A DNA stretch of 34,165 nt. Source: Lentisphaeria bacterium. GTDB lineage: Bacteria > Verrucomicrobiota > Lentisphaeria > Victivallales > Victivallaceae. Under the pieces are notes generated by a model that made no database searches, was not told the origin of the DNA, and worked only from the letters and a program-made list of their open reading frames with translations. A program made the translations under genes and the position numbers. Below are positions 17,338 through 25,329 of the stretch, piece after piece (the stretch's first letter is position 1; each line of letters opens with the position of its first letter). The stretch lies in NCBI GenBank assembly GCA_017457105.1, contig JAFTIA010000055.1:1-34165 (forward strand), read 5' to 3'.

Positions 17338-18330
17338 GTGAGCATCCGAATTTTAGCAACCGGGTCTTATGTCCCCGAACGCATTTTGAGCAATGCCGAC
17401 CTGGAAAAGATGGTCGATACCAGCGATGAATGGATCCGTACCCGAACCGGGATCCAGTCCCGCCATCTGGGGGCTCCGGAACAGGCGTCCAGTGATTTGG
17501 CAACCATCGCCGCGGAACGGGCTTTGCAGAAAGCCGGATTGACCGGCAAAGATCTGGATGCCATTCTGGTGGCAACCATTACGCCGGACCATGCGTTCCC
17601 CTCCACGGCCTGTCTGGTCCAGAAAAATATCGGTGCCGCCGGAGCGTTTTGTTTTGACATGGCAGCGGCATGTTCCGGCTTGATCTACGCCCTGCAGACG
17701 GGGTATTCTCTTATCAAGGCCACGCCCTCCATTTACCGCCGAGTTCTGGTGATCGGGGTGGAAATGCCCACCCGCATGGTGGACTGGACCAACCGCAATA
17801 CCTGTGTTCTCTTCGGTGACGGTGCCGGTGCGGTGATTCTGGGGCTGGATGAAGCGGATAACGGTCCGGACTTTCTGGTGGCCTCCGACCTGCATACGGA
17901 TGGGACGCTCTGCGATCTATTAAAACTTCCTGCCGGCGGGAGCCGCGCACCTGCCACGGCAGAAACCGTGGCCAATAAAATGCACTATATCCACATGGAA
18001 GGCCGGGAAGTCTTTAAAAACGCTGTGGCTGGCATGGTCAACAGCAGCCGTGCCGCTCTGGAACGGGCGGGGGTAAAAGTGGAAGATGTCCGCTGGGTGA
18101 TCCCCCATCAGGCGAATATCCGTATCATTGATGCGGTAAGCCAGCGTCTGGGGGCCACGGCGGAACAGGTTTATACCAATATCGACCGGATGGGCAATAC
18201 CTCTGCCGCCAGTATCGGGATCTGTCTGGATGAACTGGCGGAAGCAGGAAAACTCTCTTCCGGGGATCGTGTGCTGATCACGGCATTCGGCGGCGGCCTC
18301 ACCTGGGGTGCCATGCTGATCTGCTGGTAA
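17338..18330 (+). CDS. fabH: Beta-ketoacyl-ACP synthase III
   Basis: A 330-residue KAS III that condenses acetyl-CoA with malonyl-ACP to start fatty acid synthesis. The triad is complete: C112 in MAAACSGL, H257 in PHQANIRI and N287 in GNTSAAS. DTSDEWIRTRTGI near residue 30 is the usual N-terminal signature and ITAFGGGLTWGAMLI the usual end. It starts with GTG at 17338, served by CAGGAG seven bases upstream. It follows plsX by 48 bases and precedes argB by 29. Confidence 0.97.
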   Translation: MSIRILATGSYVPERILSNADLEKMVDTSDEWIRTRTGIQSRHLGAPEQASSDLATIAAERALQKAGLTGKDLDAILVATITPDHAFPSTACLVQKNIGAAGAFCFDMAAACSGLIYALQTGYSLIKATPSIYRRVLVIGVEMPTRMVDWTNRNTCVLFGDGAGAVILGLDEADNGPDFLVASDLHTDGTLCDLLKLPAGGSRAPATAETVANKMHYIHMEGREVFKNAVAGMVNSSRAALERAGVKVEDVRWVIPHQANIRIIDAVSQRLGATAEQVYTNIDRMGNTSAASIGICLDELAEAGKLSSGDRVLITAFGGGLTWGAMLICW

Positions 18331-18359
18331 TAAATTCTATGACAACGAGGGATGGAAAT

Positions 18360-19247
18360 ATGAAATCGACCATTGAAAAAGCAGATATTCTGGTAGAGGC
18401 ACTGCCTTATATCCAGAAATTCCGGAACGCCCTGATGACGGTGAAATTCGGCGGCAGTTCCATGGAAGATCCGGCGTTGGTGGAAAATACCATGCGGGAC
18501 ATCGTTCTTCTGGAATGTATCGGCTTCAAGCCCATCGTGGTTCACGGCGGCGGCAAAGCGATTTCTGCGGAACTCAAACGCCGGAATATTCCGGTAAAGT
18601 TCGTCAACGGTCTGCGTTACACCGATGCGGATACCATCGGCATTGTGGATGAAGTACTGCACAATACGGTCAATAAGGAATTGATCCGTCTGGGTGAAAA
18701 TGCCGGAGGGCGCATGGCTGCCATTTCCGGGAAAGATATTTTTACGGCGGAACGCATTCTCTCCAAAGACCCCGCCACCGGCGAAGAACAGGATGTGGGG
18801 TTTGTGGGGGATATCGTGGAAGTGGATCCCAAACCCATCCGGGCGGCACTGGATGCCGGGATGATCCCGGTGATCACCCCGCTTGCCAAAGGCCGTGACG
18901 GGCAGATTTACAACATCAATGCAGATATTGCCGCCTGCCGTACGGCAGAAGCACTGCGGACCCGAAAACTGGTCTTTTTGAGCGATGTCCCGGGGATCAT
19001 GCGTGATCCTGCGGACGAATCCAGCGTGATCCCCACCATCTGCACCAGTCAGATCGATGGTTTGATCCGGGACAAAGTTTTGTCCGGCGGTATGCTGCCC
19101 AAGATCGCCAGCTGTGTCCATGCGCTGGAATCCGGCATCAACAAGGTCCACATGATCGACGGCCGGGTGCGCCATACGCTTCTTCTGGAAATTTTTACGG
19201 ATAACGGTATCGGGACCCAGATCGTCCGGCCGGATTCGGAAATGTAA
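18360..19247 (+). CDS. argB: Acetylglutamate kinase
   Basis: A 295-residue amino-acid kinase that phosphorylates N-acetylglutamate in arginine synthesis. Key stretches are VKFGGSSM with the phosphate-binding lysine, VVHGGGKAIS for substrate and phosphate binding, NINADIAA, and LSDVPGIMRD near the nucleotide site. The ATG at 18360 was chosen over that at 18339 because GAGG at 18347-18350 is well placed for it and the length then matches family members. It links the lipid genes upstream to the aromatic genes downstream in one plus-strand run. The first arginine gene in the window, argH, lies outside this run. Confidence 0.96.
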   Translation: MKSTIEKADILVEALPYIQKFRNALMTVKFGGSSMEDPALVENTMRDIVLLECIGFKPIVVHGGGKAISAELKRRNIPVKFVNGLRYTDADTIGIVDEVLHNTVNKELIRLGENAGGRMAAISGKDIFTAERILSKDPATGEEQDVGFVGDIVEVDPKPIRAALDAGMIPVITPLAKGRDGQIYNINADIAACRTAEALRTRKLVFLSDVPGIMRDPADESSVIPTICTSQIDGLIRDKVLSGGMLPKIASCVHALESGINKVHMIDGRVRHTLLLEIFTDNGIGTQIVRPDSEM

Positions 19248-19249
19248 AA

Positions 19250-19801
19250 ATGATCACCCGTCATGTTGTGATCGGGGGGATGAAGCATTGCGGAAAATCC
19301 ACCCAGGGAAAGAGACTTGCCGATTTCTGGCAAGTCCCTTTTTTTGATACGGACAGTTTGCTGGAAGAAGCCTGTTTTCAGGCAACCGGCAAAAGGCGCA
19401 CCTGCCGGGAGATCTTCCGGGAGGAAGGAGAGGAATATTTCCGGAAATGTGAAGCCGAAGTGATCGCCCATCTTGCCGCTGCCGAACAGCCGGAAGGCCG
19501 GGTGATCGCTCTGGGAGGCGGTGTGCCTGCCAATACTTTTATTCCGGAAGACCACTTGCAGAAGCTGGGCTTTTTCGTCTTTCTGGAACTGGATGAAAAT
19601 GCGGCATTTGACCGGGTTGCCAAAGGGGGCTTGCCGCCTTTTCTGGAAAAAGAGGAAGATCCGCGGAAAGCGTTTTCACTGTTGTACTTCAAGCGTCTTG
19701 TCTTTTACCGGCACTTTTCCGAATGTACGGTTGCACTGAACCCGGAAGACAGCAAAGAAGCCGTGTTTGATAAATTGATCCGTGCCATAGAGGAGGCGTG
19801 A
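19250..19801 (+). CDS. aroK: Shikimate kinase
   Basis: A 183-residue P-loop kinase that phosphorylates shikimate in the chorismate pathway. The P-loop is GGMKHCGKST (K16, S17, T18), FDTDSLLEE carries the shikimate-binding aspartate, FREEGEEYFRKCE the FR-x-x-E-x-x-(Y/F)-(F/R) motif, and VIALGGGVPA the GGG motif. The LID region is atypical: no usual R-x-R-PLL, but GGLPPFLEKEEDP, and family assignment rests on the other motifs. It begins two bases after the argB stop, and its own stop overlaps an in-frame GTG just before the aroC ATG, so translation is probably coupled. Confidence 0.88.
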   Translation: MITRHVVIGGMKHCGKSTQGKRLADFWQVPFFDTDSLLEEACFQATGKRRTCREIFREEGEEYFRKCEAEVIAHLAAAEQPEGRVIALGGGVPANTFIPEDHLQKLGFFVFLELDENAAFDRVAKGGLPPFLEKEEDPRKAFSLLYFKRLVFYRHFSECTVALNPEDSKEAVFDKLIRAIEEA

Positions 19802-19803
19802 AT

Positions 19804-20847
19804 ATGAATAATTCTTTCGGGGAACAATTCCGGGTAACGACCTTCGGCGAATCTCACGGCCCCGCACTGGGAGCGATCGTTGACGGCGTCCCTGCCGGAT
19901 TGGAGCTGGATGAAGCGTATATCCAGAAAGCACTGGACCGCCGGAAACCCGGCCAGTCCGTTTTCACCACGCCCCGCAAAGAAGCGGATGCCGTGGAGAT
20001 CCTTTCCGGCGTGTTTGAGGGCCGTACAACGGGGACTCCCGTGGCTCTCCTGATCCGCAATCAGGATCAGCGCAGCCGGGATTACGGGGACCTTGCAGAG
20101 GTTTTCCGCCCCGGACATGCGGATTATGGATTTTTCAGAAAATACGGGATCCGGGATTACCGCGGGGGCGGCCGTTCCTCCGGCCGTGAAACAGCGGCAC
20201 GGGTGGCGGCAGGTGCTATTGCCGCAAAATATCTGCAGGAAAAGTACGGCATCGTTATCCGGGCATGGACAGAGGCAGTTGCCGGGATCAGCGGGGAAAA
20301 GACAGACTTTGATTTTATTGAAAAAAACGCTCTCCGGGCGGCAGATCCGGATAGGTATCCGGCCATGGAAGAAGCCGTACGGAACGCCATTGCAGAACTT
20401 GACAGCGTGGGAGGCATCGTTTCCTGCGTGATCGAAGGCGTTCCCGCCGGATTGGGCGAACCTGTTTTTGATAAACTGGATGCGCTTCTGGCACACGCCA
20501 TGCTTTCTCTGGGAGCCGTGAAAGGCATTGAATTCGGGGATGGTTTTGCCGCCGCCGGACTGCGTGGAAGCGTGAATAACGACAAGATGTCGCCGGAGGG
20601 CTTCCTCTCCAACCATGCCGGAGGGATTTTAGGCGGGATCTCCACGGGGGCGCCCATCACCTTCCGCATTGCGGTCAAGCCCACCCCCAGTATCCGTCAG
20701 GAGCAGCAGACGGTGGATCAGGAAAACAACCCGCGCACCGTGACCGTGCAGGGGCGGCATGATCCCTGTATCTGCCCCCGCATCGTGCCGGTGGTGGAAG
20801 CTATGGCTTCATTGGTGCTGGCAGATCTGACTCTGCGCTGCCATTAA
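19804..20847 (+). CDS. aroC: Chorismate synthase
   Basis: A 347-residue FMN-dependent enzyme that forms chorismate from EPSP. Signatures are TFGESHGPALGAIVDGVPAGL near the N-terminus, FRPGHADYGFFRKYGIRDYRGGGRSSGRETAARVA in the middle (the flavin and substrate site region) and GRHDPCICPRIVPVVEAM at the end. AGGAGG at 19791-19796 is seven bases before the ATG at 19804; an upstream GTG at 19798 is less likely. It is slightly short for the family but complete. It closes the plus-strand housekeeping run and is followed by a strong hairpin. Confidence 0.96.
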   Translation: MNNSFGEQFRVTTFGESHGPALGAIVDGVPAGLELDEAYIQKALDRRKPGQSVFTTPRKEADAVEILSGVFEGRTTGTPVALLIRNQDQRSRDYGDLAEVFRPGHADYGFFRKYGIRDYRGGGRSSGRETAARVAAGAIAAKYLQEKYGIVIRAWTEAVAGISGEKTDFDFIEKNALRAADPDRYPAMEEAVRNAIAELDSVGGIVSCVIEGVPAGLGEPVFDKLDALLAHAMLSLGAVKGIEFGDGFAAAGLRGSVNNDKMSPEGFLSNHAGGILGGISTGAPITFRIAVKPTPSIRQEQQTVDQENNPRTVTVQGRHDPCICPRIVPVVEAMASLVLADLTLRCH

Positions 20848-20857
20848 GTACAGCAAT

Positions 20858-20880
20858 CGGGGGGGAGAGTATTCCCCCCG
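20858..20880. terminator. G/C hairpin between convergent aroC and aldolase genes
   Basis: A run of seven G (20859-20865) faces six C (20874-20879), with C20858 able to pair G20880, giving a 6-7 bp all-GC stem with a 9-base loop. It sits in the 44-base gap between convergent genes, where a two-way terminator is expected. No T-run follows on either strand, so efficiency is uncertain. Confidence 0.5.
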
Positions 20881-20891
20881 TGCAACTCAAC

Positions 20892-21734
20892 TTACTTTAC
20901 TTCCGTAGAAAAAAGTCGGATCATTTCTTCTGTTTTTGCCGTCATTTTAGCGGCGGCGGGGCGATAGAAATTTCCTGCCAGCGAGGGTGTCAGCGTGGCC
21001 TGCGCTTCGGCGATCCCCGCCAGAAATGCTTTGTGGATATCCGTACAGATATTGATTTTGGTGATCCCCAGTTTGATGGCTTTGTGCAGTTGATCGATGG
21101 GCGTTCCGGAACCGCCGTGCAGCACCAGCGGCGTATCCACCAGACTTGCAATTTCCGCCAGCAGATCCAGATGCAGTTCCGGCTTGCCCCGGTATTCCCC
21201 GTGGACGGTGCCGATGGAAACGGCCAGACAGTCCACCTTGGTTCGCCGGACAAATTCCACCACTTCCGCAGGAACAGTCAGTGCGCTGTCCGCATCTTCC
21301 CCGCCATCCCCGCCGGTGACATGGCCCAGTTCGGCCTCCAGAGAAATATTTGCCGCATGAGCGATTTCCGCCGCAGCGGCGGAGAGCCGCACATTTTCTT
21401 CAAAACAGGCGGCGGAAGCATCCAGCATGACGGATGTAAAACCGTTGCGGGCGCAATCTTCCACCTGTTCCAGCGTGCCGCCGTGATCCAGATGCAGAGC
21501 CGCATCAATGCCGTATTTTTCCACATAAAATTGGACCATATTGGTCAATGCCGCCGGGCCGCCCATGGGTTCGTATTCCATGGGGGTCGCCTGAAAAATC
21601 ACCGGGGTTTTGCAGGCGGCGGAAGCCTTGGCAATGCCCTGAATATTGATGCTGTCCCAGCATTCAAATGCACCCAGTGCGATCTTTTGAGAACGAGCCT
21701 GCCGGAGCAGGGTATCCATACGGTAAAGCCCCAT
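20892..21734 (-). CDS. Class II fructose/tagatose-bisphosphate-type aldolase
   Basis: A 280-residue zinc aldolase that would split a ketose bisphosphate or related sugar phosphate into two trioses. HLDHGG gives the catalytic D83 and zinc ligand H84; H178 (GTVHGEY) and H206 (LVLHGGSG) are the other ligands; EAELGHVTGGDGGE (about 133-146) is the mobile and metal-site loop. NICTDI near 230 is the usual phosphate-site stretch. The length fits the GatY/KbaY/short Fba group, so tagatose- or fructose-1,6-bisphosphate cannot be told apart. It begins 16 bases after the GH127-like gene, with GGAGGAT upstream, so it probably serves the sugar that enzyme releases. Confidence 0.9.
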   Translation of the reverse strand: MGLYRMDTLLRQARSQKIALGAFECWDSINIQGIAKASAACKTPVIFQATPMEYEPMGGPAALTNMVQFYVEKYGIDAALHLDHGGTLEQVEDCARNGFTSVMLDASAACFEENVRLSAAAAEIAHAANISLEAELGHVTGGDGGEDADSALTVPAEVVEFVRRTKVDCLAVSIGTVHGEYRGKPELHLDLLAEIASLVDTPLVLHGGSGTPIDQLHKAIKLGITKINICTDIHKAFLAGIAEAQATLTPSLAGNFYRPAAAKMTAKTEEMIRLFSTEVK

Positions 21735-21750
21735 TTTATCCTCCTGAATT

Positions 21751-23403
21751 TTAAAATTGGTTCATTTTTTTGTTATTCACGGGAAACCACACTTGAAGCG
21801 GATGTCCCTCATCGGCGGGCATCCCTGCGGCGGCGTAATCGCAAAGGATATGTCCAGCTGTTTTTTCGATCACAGCCGCCGGAACTTCGCCCCGGGCATC
21901 CTCCGCCAGGACGATGGGCCCCCGCATGTATGCCGCAAAGGGGCGGTTGCCGGGGGCAGGGACTTGCCGGCAAGCTAGATCGAATTCCAACTGCAGATCG
22001 TCCGACGGATCCCACTTCCGGCGGATGGCAAGCGATCCAGTCCCGAACTCCAGCGATTCCCCGTTCAATATCACCTTTTTCAGGAAAGAGGGCGTACGCA
22101 GATAGAGGGCGGTTTCCGCACCTGTTTCCATGCGTATTTGAACTTTTCCCTGATAGGGATAGCCGCCGGAAACGGCAAGTTTCCCGCCGGAAAATTCCAG
22201 TGTCATATCTTCATAAAAATTCAGTGCCACTCCGTCTTCCTTTGCCTGTGCCGCAAAAACCGGCGCAAATGCCAATGCTTCCGGCCCCTGGGCACGGCAG
22301 CAGTCATTGCCGCCGAAAGGCGTGCCGAACCCTCTGCCGATCTGGTCGTCGGCAGAGATCTTTCTGCCGCCGCCGGTCAGAGGCGTGGGGTTGCGGTGGA
22401 GCCAGTTGCTGCCATTCTGAGTCATGGCACCCAGCACGCCGTTATAAAGAGCGATCTCTGTCTGATCTGCAACGGAGGGGTCGCCAGTCAGGCGCAGGAT
22501 GCAGTCGCAATAATGGAGCCAGGTAGCGGTAACGCAGGTTTCTCCGAGGGCGGAATCGGGGCGTGGAGCGGTTTGTTCCAGTGCACCGGAACACCAGTAT
22601 TCGCCGTGTTCATCCTTGCCGCCACCCACGCCGGTGATAAAAATTTCCTGATCCCGGATGGCTTCGTAATATTTCCGGCAAACATAACGAAAATCCGGCA
22701 GTTCCCCGAGAATGCAGAGTTCAGCAAGTCCCTGAAAACAACTGGTCAATTCATAAGCCTTACCGTTGCCGATATTTTCCGGAGCCGTACCCGCTGCCGC
22801 AGCATCAAAAACATTGTGTTTAAGGGATGCGCCGCCGGCAATGATCTCTTTGGCAAATTGGAGAAACCGTTTTTCGCCGGAAATACGGTAAACGCCCACA
22901 ACCGCATCGCAAATACTGCTGGCGGCAAGACCATCATGCCAGCCGTAGGTTTTCATTTTTCTGCCGTCGCCGCCCACTTGAGAAATCAGGTGATCCAGAA
23001 GCCGGATGCACGCCGTTTTCACTGCCGGATCGGGGAAGATCATTTCATAATAACGCACCAACCCCAGCAGCACATATTTTCTTCCCCAGATATCCCAGCC
23101 CTGAAGTTGTTTTTCCGCCGGATAAGAGGAAATACAGCCATCCGGCGTCTGGGTGGAGAGAATGTCCTGAACAGTATCACGGATGGTCTGTGTCAATTCC
23201 GGATCTTGAACATAAACATTGCTCAAAATGGCAGAACGGACGATTTTGCCCCAGAATTCGCAACGCCATGCGTTATCTTCTTCGTTCCGGTAACGGAAAG
23301 GATCGACCAGAAGCCGATAATCCACCGTTTTCAACCGGGCATTCACGCTTGTATGCAGTGCTTTCCCGAGAGGTCCGGCAAGGTTGATGCAATAGATTTT
23401 CAT
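21751..23403 (-). CDS. GH127-like beta-L-arabinofuranosidase family protein (DUF1680)
   Basis: A 550-residue cytoplasmic protein without a signal peptide, with an (alpha/alpha)6-type helical barrel followed by beta-sandwich regions. The GH127 zinc-cysteine site is visible: E288 and C290 in GETCVTATWLHYCDCILRLTG, and C368-C369 in NDCCRAQG; in HypBA1-type enzymes the last cysteine is the nucleophile. IALYNGVLGAMTQNG after the first site is a further family stretch. The specificity cannot be set from sequence, since the family acts on beta-L-arabinofuranosides and related sugars. It has its own promoter at 23440-23467, AGGAG upstream of the ATG, and an adjacent class II aldolase in the same unit. 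Confidence 0.85.
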   Translation of the reverse strand: MKIYCINLAGPLGKALHTSVNARLKTVDYRLLVDPFRYRNEEDNAWRCEFWGKIVRSAILSNVYVQDPELTQTIRDTVQDILSTQTPDGCISSYPAEKQLQGWDIWGRKYVLLGLVRYYEMIFPDPAVKTACIRLLDHLISQVGGDGRKMKTYGWHDGLAASSICDAVVGVYRISGEKRFLQFAKEIIAGGASLKHNVFDAAAAGTAPENIGNGKAYELTSCFQGLAELCILGELPDFRYVCRKYYEAIRDQEIFITGVGGGKDEHGEYWCSGALEQTAPRPDSALGETCVTATWLHYCDCILRLTGDPSVADQTEIALYNGVLGAMTQNGSNWLHRNPTPLTGGGRKISADDQIGRGFGTPFGGNDCCRAQGPEALAFAPVFAAQAKEDGVALNFYEDMTLEFSGGKLAVSGGYPYQGKVQIRMETGAETALYLRTPSFLKKVILNGESLEFGTGSLAIRRKWDPSDDLQLEFDLACRQVPAPGNRPFAAYMRGPIVLAEDARGEVPAAVIEKTAGHILCDYAAAGMPADEGHPLQVWFPVNNKKMNQF

Positions 23404-23439
23404 ACAATGTTTCTCCTGTGTGCAAAATCATGTTTCTAC

Positions 23440-23467
23440 AATATACTCTCTTTAGGAGAAATTTCAA
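23440..23467 (-). promoter_or_regulatory. Sigma70-type promoter for the GH127-aldolase unit
   Basis: Read on the minus strand, TTGAAA (23467-23462) and TATATT (23445-23440) are separated by 16 bases. The GH127 ATG is at 23403, preceded by AGGAG. TCTCTTT and AAAGAGA arms around the spacer (about 23446-23471) form an inverted repeat that might be an operator. Confidence 0.6.
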
Positions 23468-23536
23468 AGAGAAAGGTCGCATAATGCCGGCAATGGAAAA
23501 TGGACGAAATGGACAGGGCGCAAGAATGCGTGAGAT

Positions 23537-23654
23537 CCATGTACTTTGGATATTCCGCGGGACATGGCTCTCACTCCGCCAAGTGCTCAGTCCTTCCCGT
23601 CCCTGGTGTCCCTCCTTGTCCTTATTCTTTGCTCCCACCCTGTGCATTGCGCAA
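23537..23654 (-). repeat. Composite dispersed repeat, copy II (inside gap 23404-23787)
   Basis: This is the clearest feature of the 384-base divergent gap between the GH127 gene and uxaB, apart from the two promoters. Read on the minus strand: the left block at 23654-23625 is identical over 30 bases to positions 3-32; then a stretch (about 23622-23588) where GGAC recurs at spacings of 10, 9 and 9; then GCACTTGGCG, also present as GCACTTGGTG in copy III; then the 32-nt core at 23568-23537 with CCATGT and ACATGG ends. The distance from left block to core (56) nearly equals that to the first core of copy I (55). Confidence 0.8.
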
Positions 23655-23714
23655 AGTGCCCTGCCAAACCGGCAGCTCCCGTTTTTCATATCCCAAACAA
23701 AGTCTTTTTCCGGG

Positions 23715-23742
23715 TGGAAAATCTGTTTTTCTGCGCTATATT
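23715..23742 (+). promoter_or_regulatory. Probable promoter for uxaB-uxaA
   Basis: TGGAAA (23715-23720), a 16-base spacer and TATATT (23737-23742), 45 bases before the uxaB ATG at 23788. The -35 is weak, which would suit an activated promoter. The ribosome site GAGGA is at 23774-23778. Confidence 0.45.
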
Positions 23743-23787
23743 TTATAGAACGGTTTATTGTTTAATTTTTGATGAGGATAACGCAAA

Positions 23788-25308
23788 ATGGAAAATCTTT
23801 CCCGTAAATTTCTGGCATCCGATCCTGCCATTCCTTCCAACGTCAAAGTCGGCAGTCTGCGTACTGATATGCCGGAAAAAGTCATCCAGTTCGGCGAAGG
23901 AAATTTCCTGCGCGCTTTTGTGACGTGGATGGTGAATGCGTTGAACGCCAAAGAGATGTTCAACGGCCGTGTGGTCATTGCCCAGCCTTTGAAAGTGGGC
24001 CTTGCCAAACTCATCAACGATCAGGACGGTCTTTATACCCTGATGATGCGGGGGCTGGAAGACGGCGTGGAAAAGGAATACCGGGAGATCATCACCTGTG
24101 TCAGCCGGGGCATCGATCCTTACAGCCAGTGGGATGCTTTGCTGGAATGTGCCCGCAATCCGGAAATGCGTTACATGTTCTCCAACACTACCGAAGCCGG
24201 GATCGCATATCTGGATGAAGCCCGTCCCCGTACGGAGTGTCCCGCAAGTTTTCCCGCCAAAGTCTGTGCGTTCCTCTATGAACGGTTCAAGCACTTTAAC
24301 GGTGCCCACGATAAAGGCATGGTCATTCTCTGCTGTGAATTGATCGATAAAAATGCCGCCACCCTCAAAAAGATCGTGGTCAAACTTGCCAGACAGTGGG
24401 AACTCAAACCTGAATTTTTTGCATGGCTGGATAACAGCTGCTTCTTTGTCAATACGCTGGTGGACCGCATCGTTCCCGGGTATCCCAGAGAAAATGCCGG
24501 AGAGATCTGCAAGGAACTGGGCTATAATGATCAACTGCTGGATACCTGTGAACTTTTCCACCTCTGGGTGGTGGAAGGTCCCGCACATCTGGCAGAGGAA
24601 CTCCCCTTCCACAAACTGGGCTTGAACGTGATCTGGACGGATGATATGACCCCCTACCGCACCCGGAAAGTCCGGATGCTCAACGGGGCCCATACCTCCT
24701 GTTCGCTGGGGGCGTTCCTCTCCGGGCTGGACACCGTGGGCGGCATGATGAGCGATGAGGTCTTTGCCAAATCTGTCCGCCATGTGCTTCTGGACGAGAT
24801 CCTGCCCAATGTGCCCGGCGACCCTGTGTCCAACGAAAAGTTTGCCTTGAGTATTCTGGACCGGTTCAGCAATCCCCATATCCGGCACGAATTGATTTCC
24901 ATTTCCCTCAACTCTGTTTCCAAGTGGAAAGTGCGTGTTCTCCCCTCGCTGAAAGATTATGTGGCTCGCAGGGAAGCCTTGCCGCCGATCCTTACTTACA
25001 GTCTGGCAGCATTGATCGCTTTCTATAATGGCGTGGGCGCCGCCGAACCGGAACTGCGGGGGACCCGCAACGGCAAATCCTATTCCATCAAAGACGGCAT
25101 GGATGAACTGGCTTTCTTTGAAAAACGCTGGCACGCATTCCGTCATAACCACGATCTGCGGGTGCTGGTGGGAACCATTCTTGCCAACGAAGCCTTGTGG
25201 GGCGAAGATTTGACGCTGATCCCCGGTATGACCGATTTTGTCACGGCACAGCTGCAGTCCATTCTGTTCAGCGGCACCCGTGCCACGGTTCAGGAACTTC
25301 TGCAATAA
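23788..25308 (+). CDS. uxaB: Tagaturonate reductase (altronate oxidoreductase)
   Basis: A 506-residue member of the polyol-specific long-chain dehydrogenase family that reduces D-tagaturonate to D-altronate with NADH. The nucleotide-binding start is VIQFGEGNFLRAF at residues 32-44, the usual form for UxaB. DNSCFFVNTLVDRIVPGYP and VRMLNGAHT (with the family lysine nearby in YRTRKVRMLN) are catalytic-region hallmarks, and the C-terminal helical domain is complete. Fructuronate reductase (UxuB) is a relative, but length and the wording favour UxaB. It is followed 21 bases later by uxaA and takes its substrate from UxaC, encoded at 1171-2541. Confidence 0.94.
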   Translation: MENLSRKFLASDPAIPSNVKVGSLRTDMPEKVIQFGEGNFLRAFVTWMVNALNAKEMFNGRVVIAQPLKVGLAKLINDQDGLYTLMMRGLEDGVEKEYREIITCVSRGIDPYSQWDALLECARNPEMRYMFSNTTEAGIAYLDEARPRTECPASFPAKVCAFLYERFKHFNGAHDKGMVILCCELIDKNAATLKKIVVKLARQWELKPEFFAWLDNSCFFVNTLVDRIVPGYPRENAGEICKELGYNDQLLDTCELFHLWVVEGPAHLAEELPFHKLGLNVIWTDDMTPYRTRKVRMLNGAHTSCSLGAFLSGLDTVGGMMSDEVFAKSVRHVLLDEILPNVPGDPVSNEKFALSILDRFSNPHIRHELISISLNSVSKWKVRVLPSLKDYVARREALPPILTYSLAALIAFYNGVGAAEPELRGTRNGKSYSIKDGMDELAFFEKRWHAFRHNHDLRVLVGTILANEALWGEDLTLIPGMTDFVTAQLQSILFSGTRATVQELLQ

Positions 25309-25329
25309 ATCCCGGGGAGCGTGACTTTT

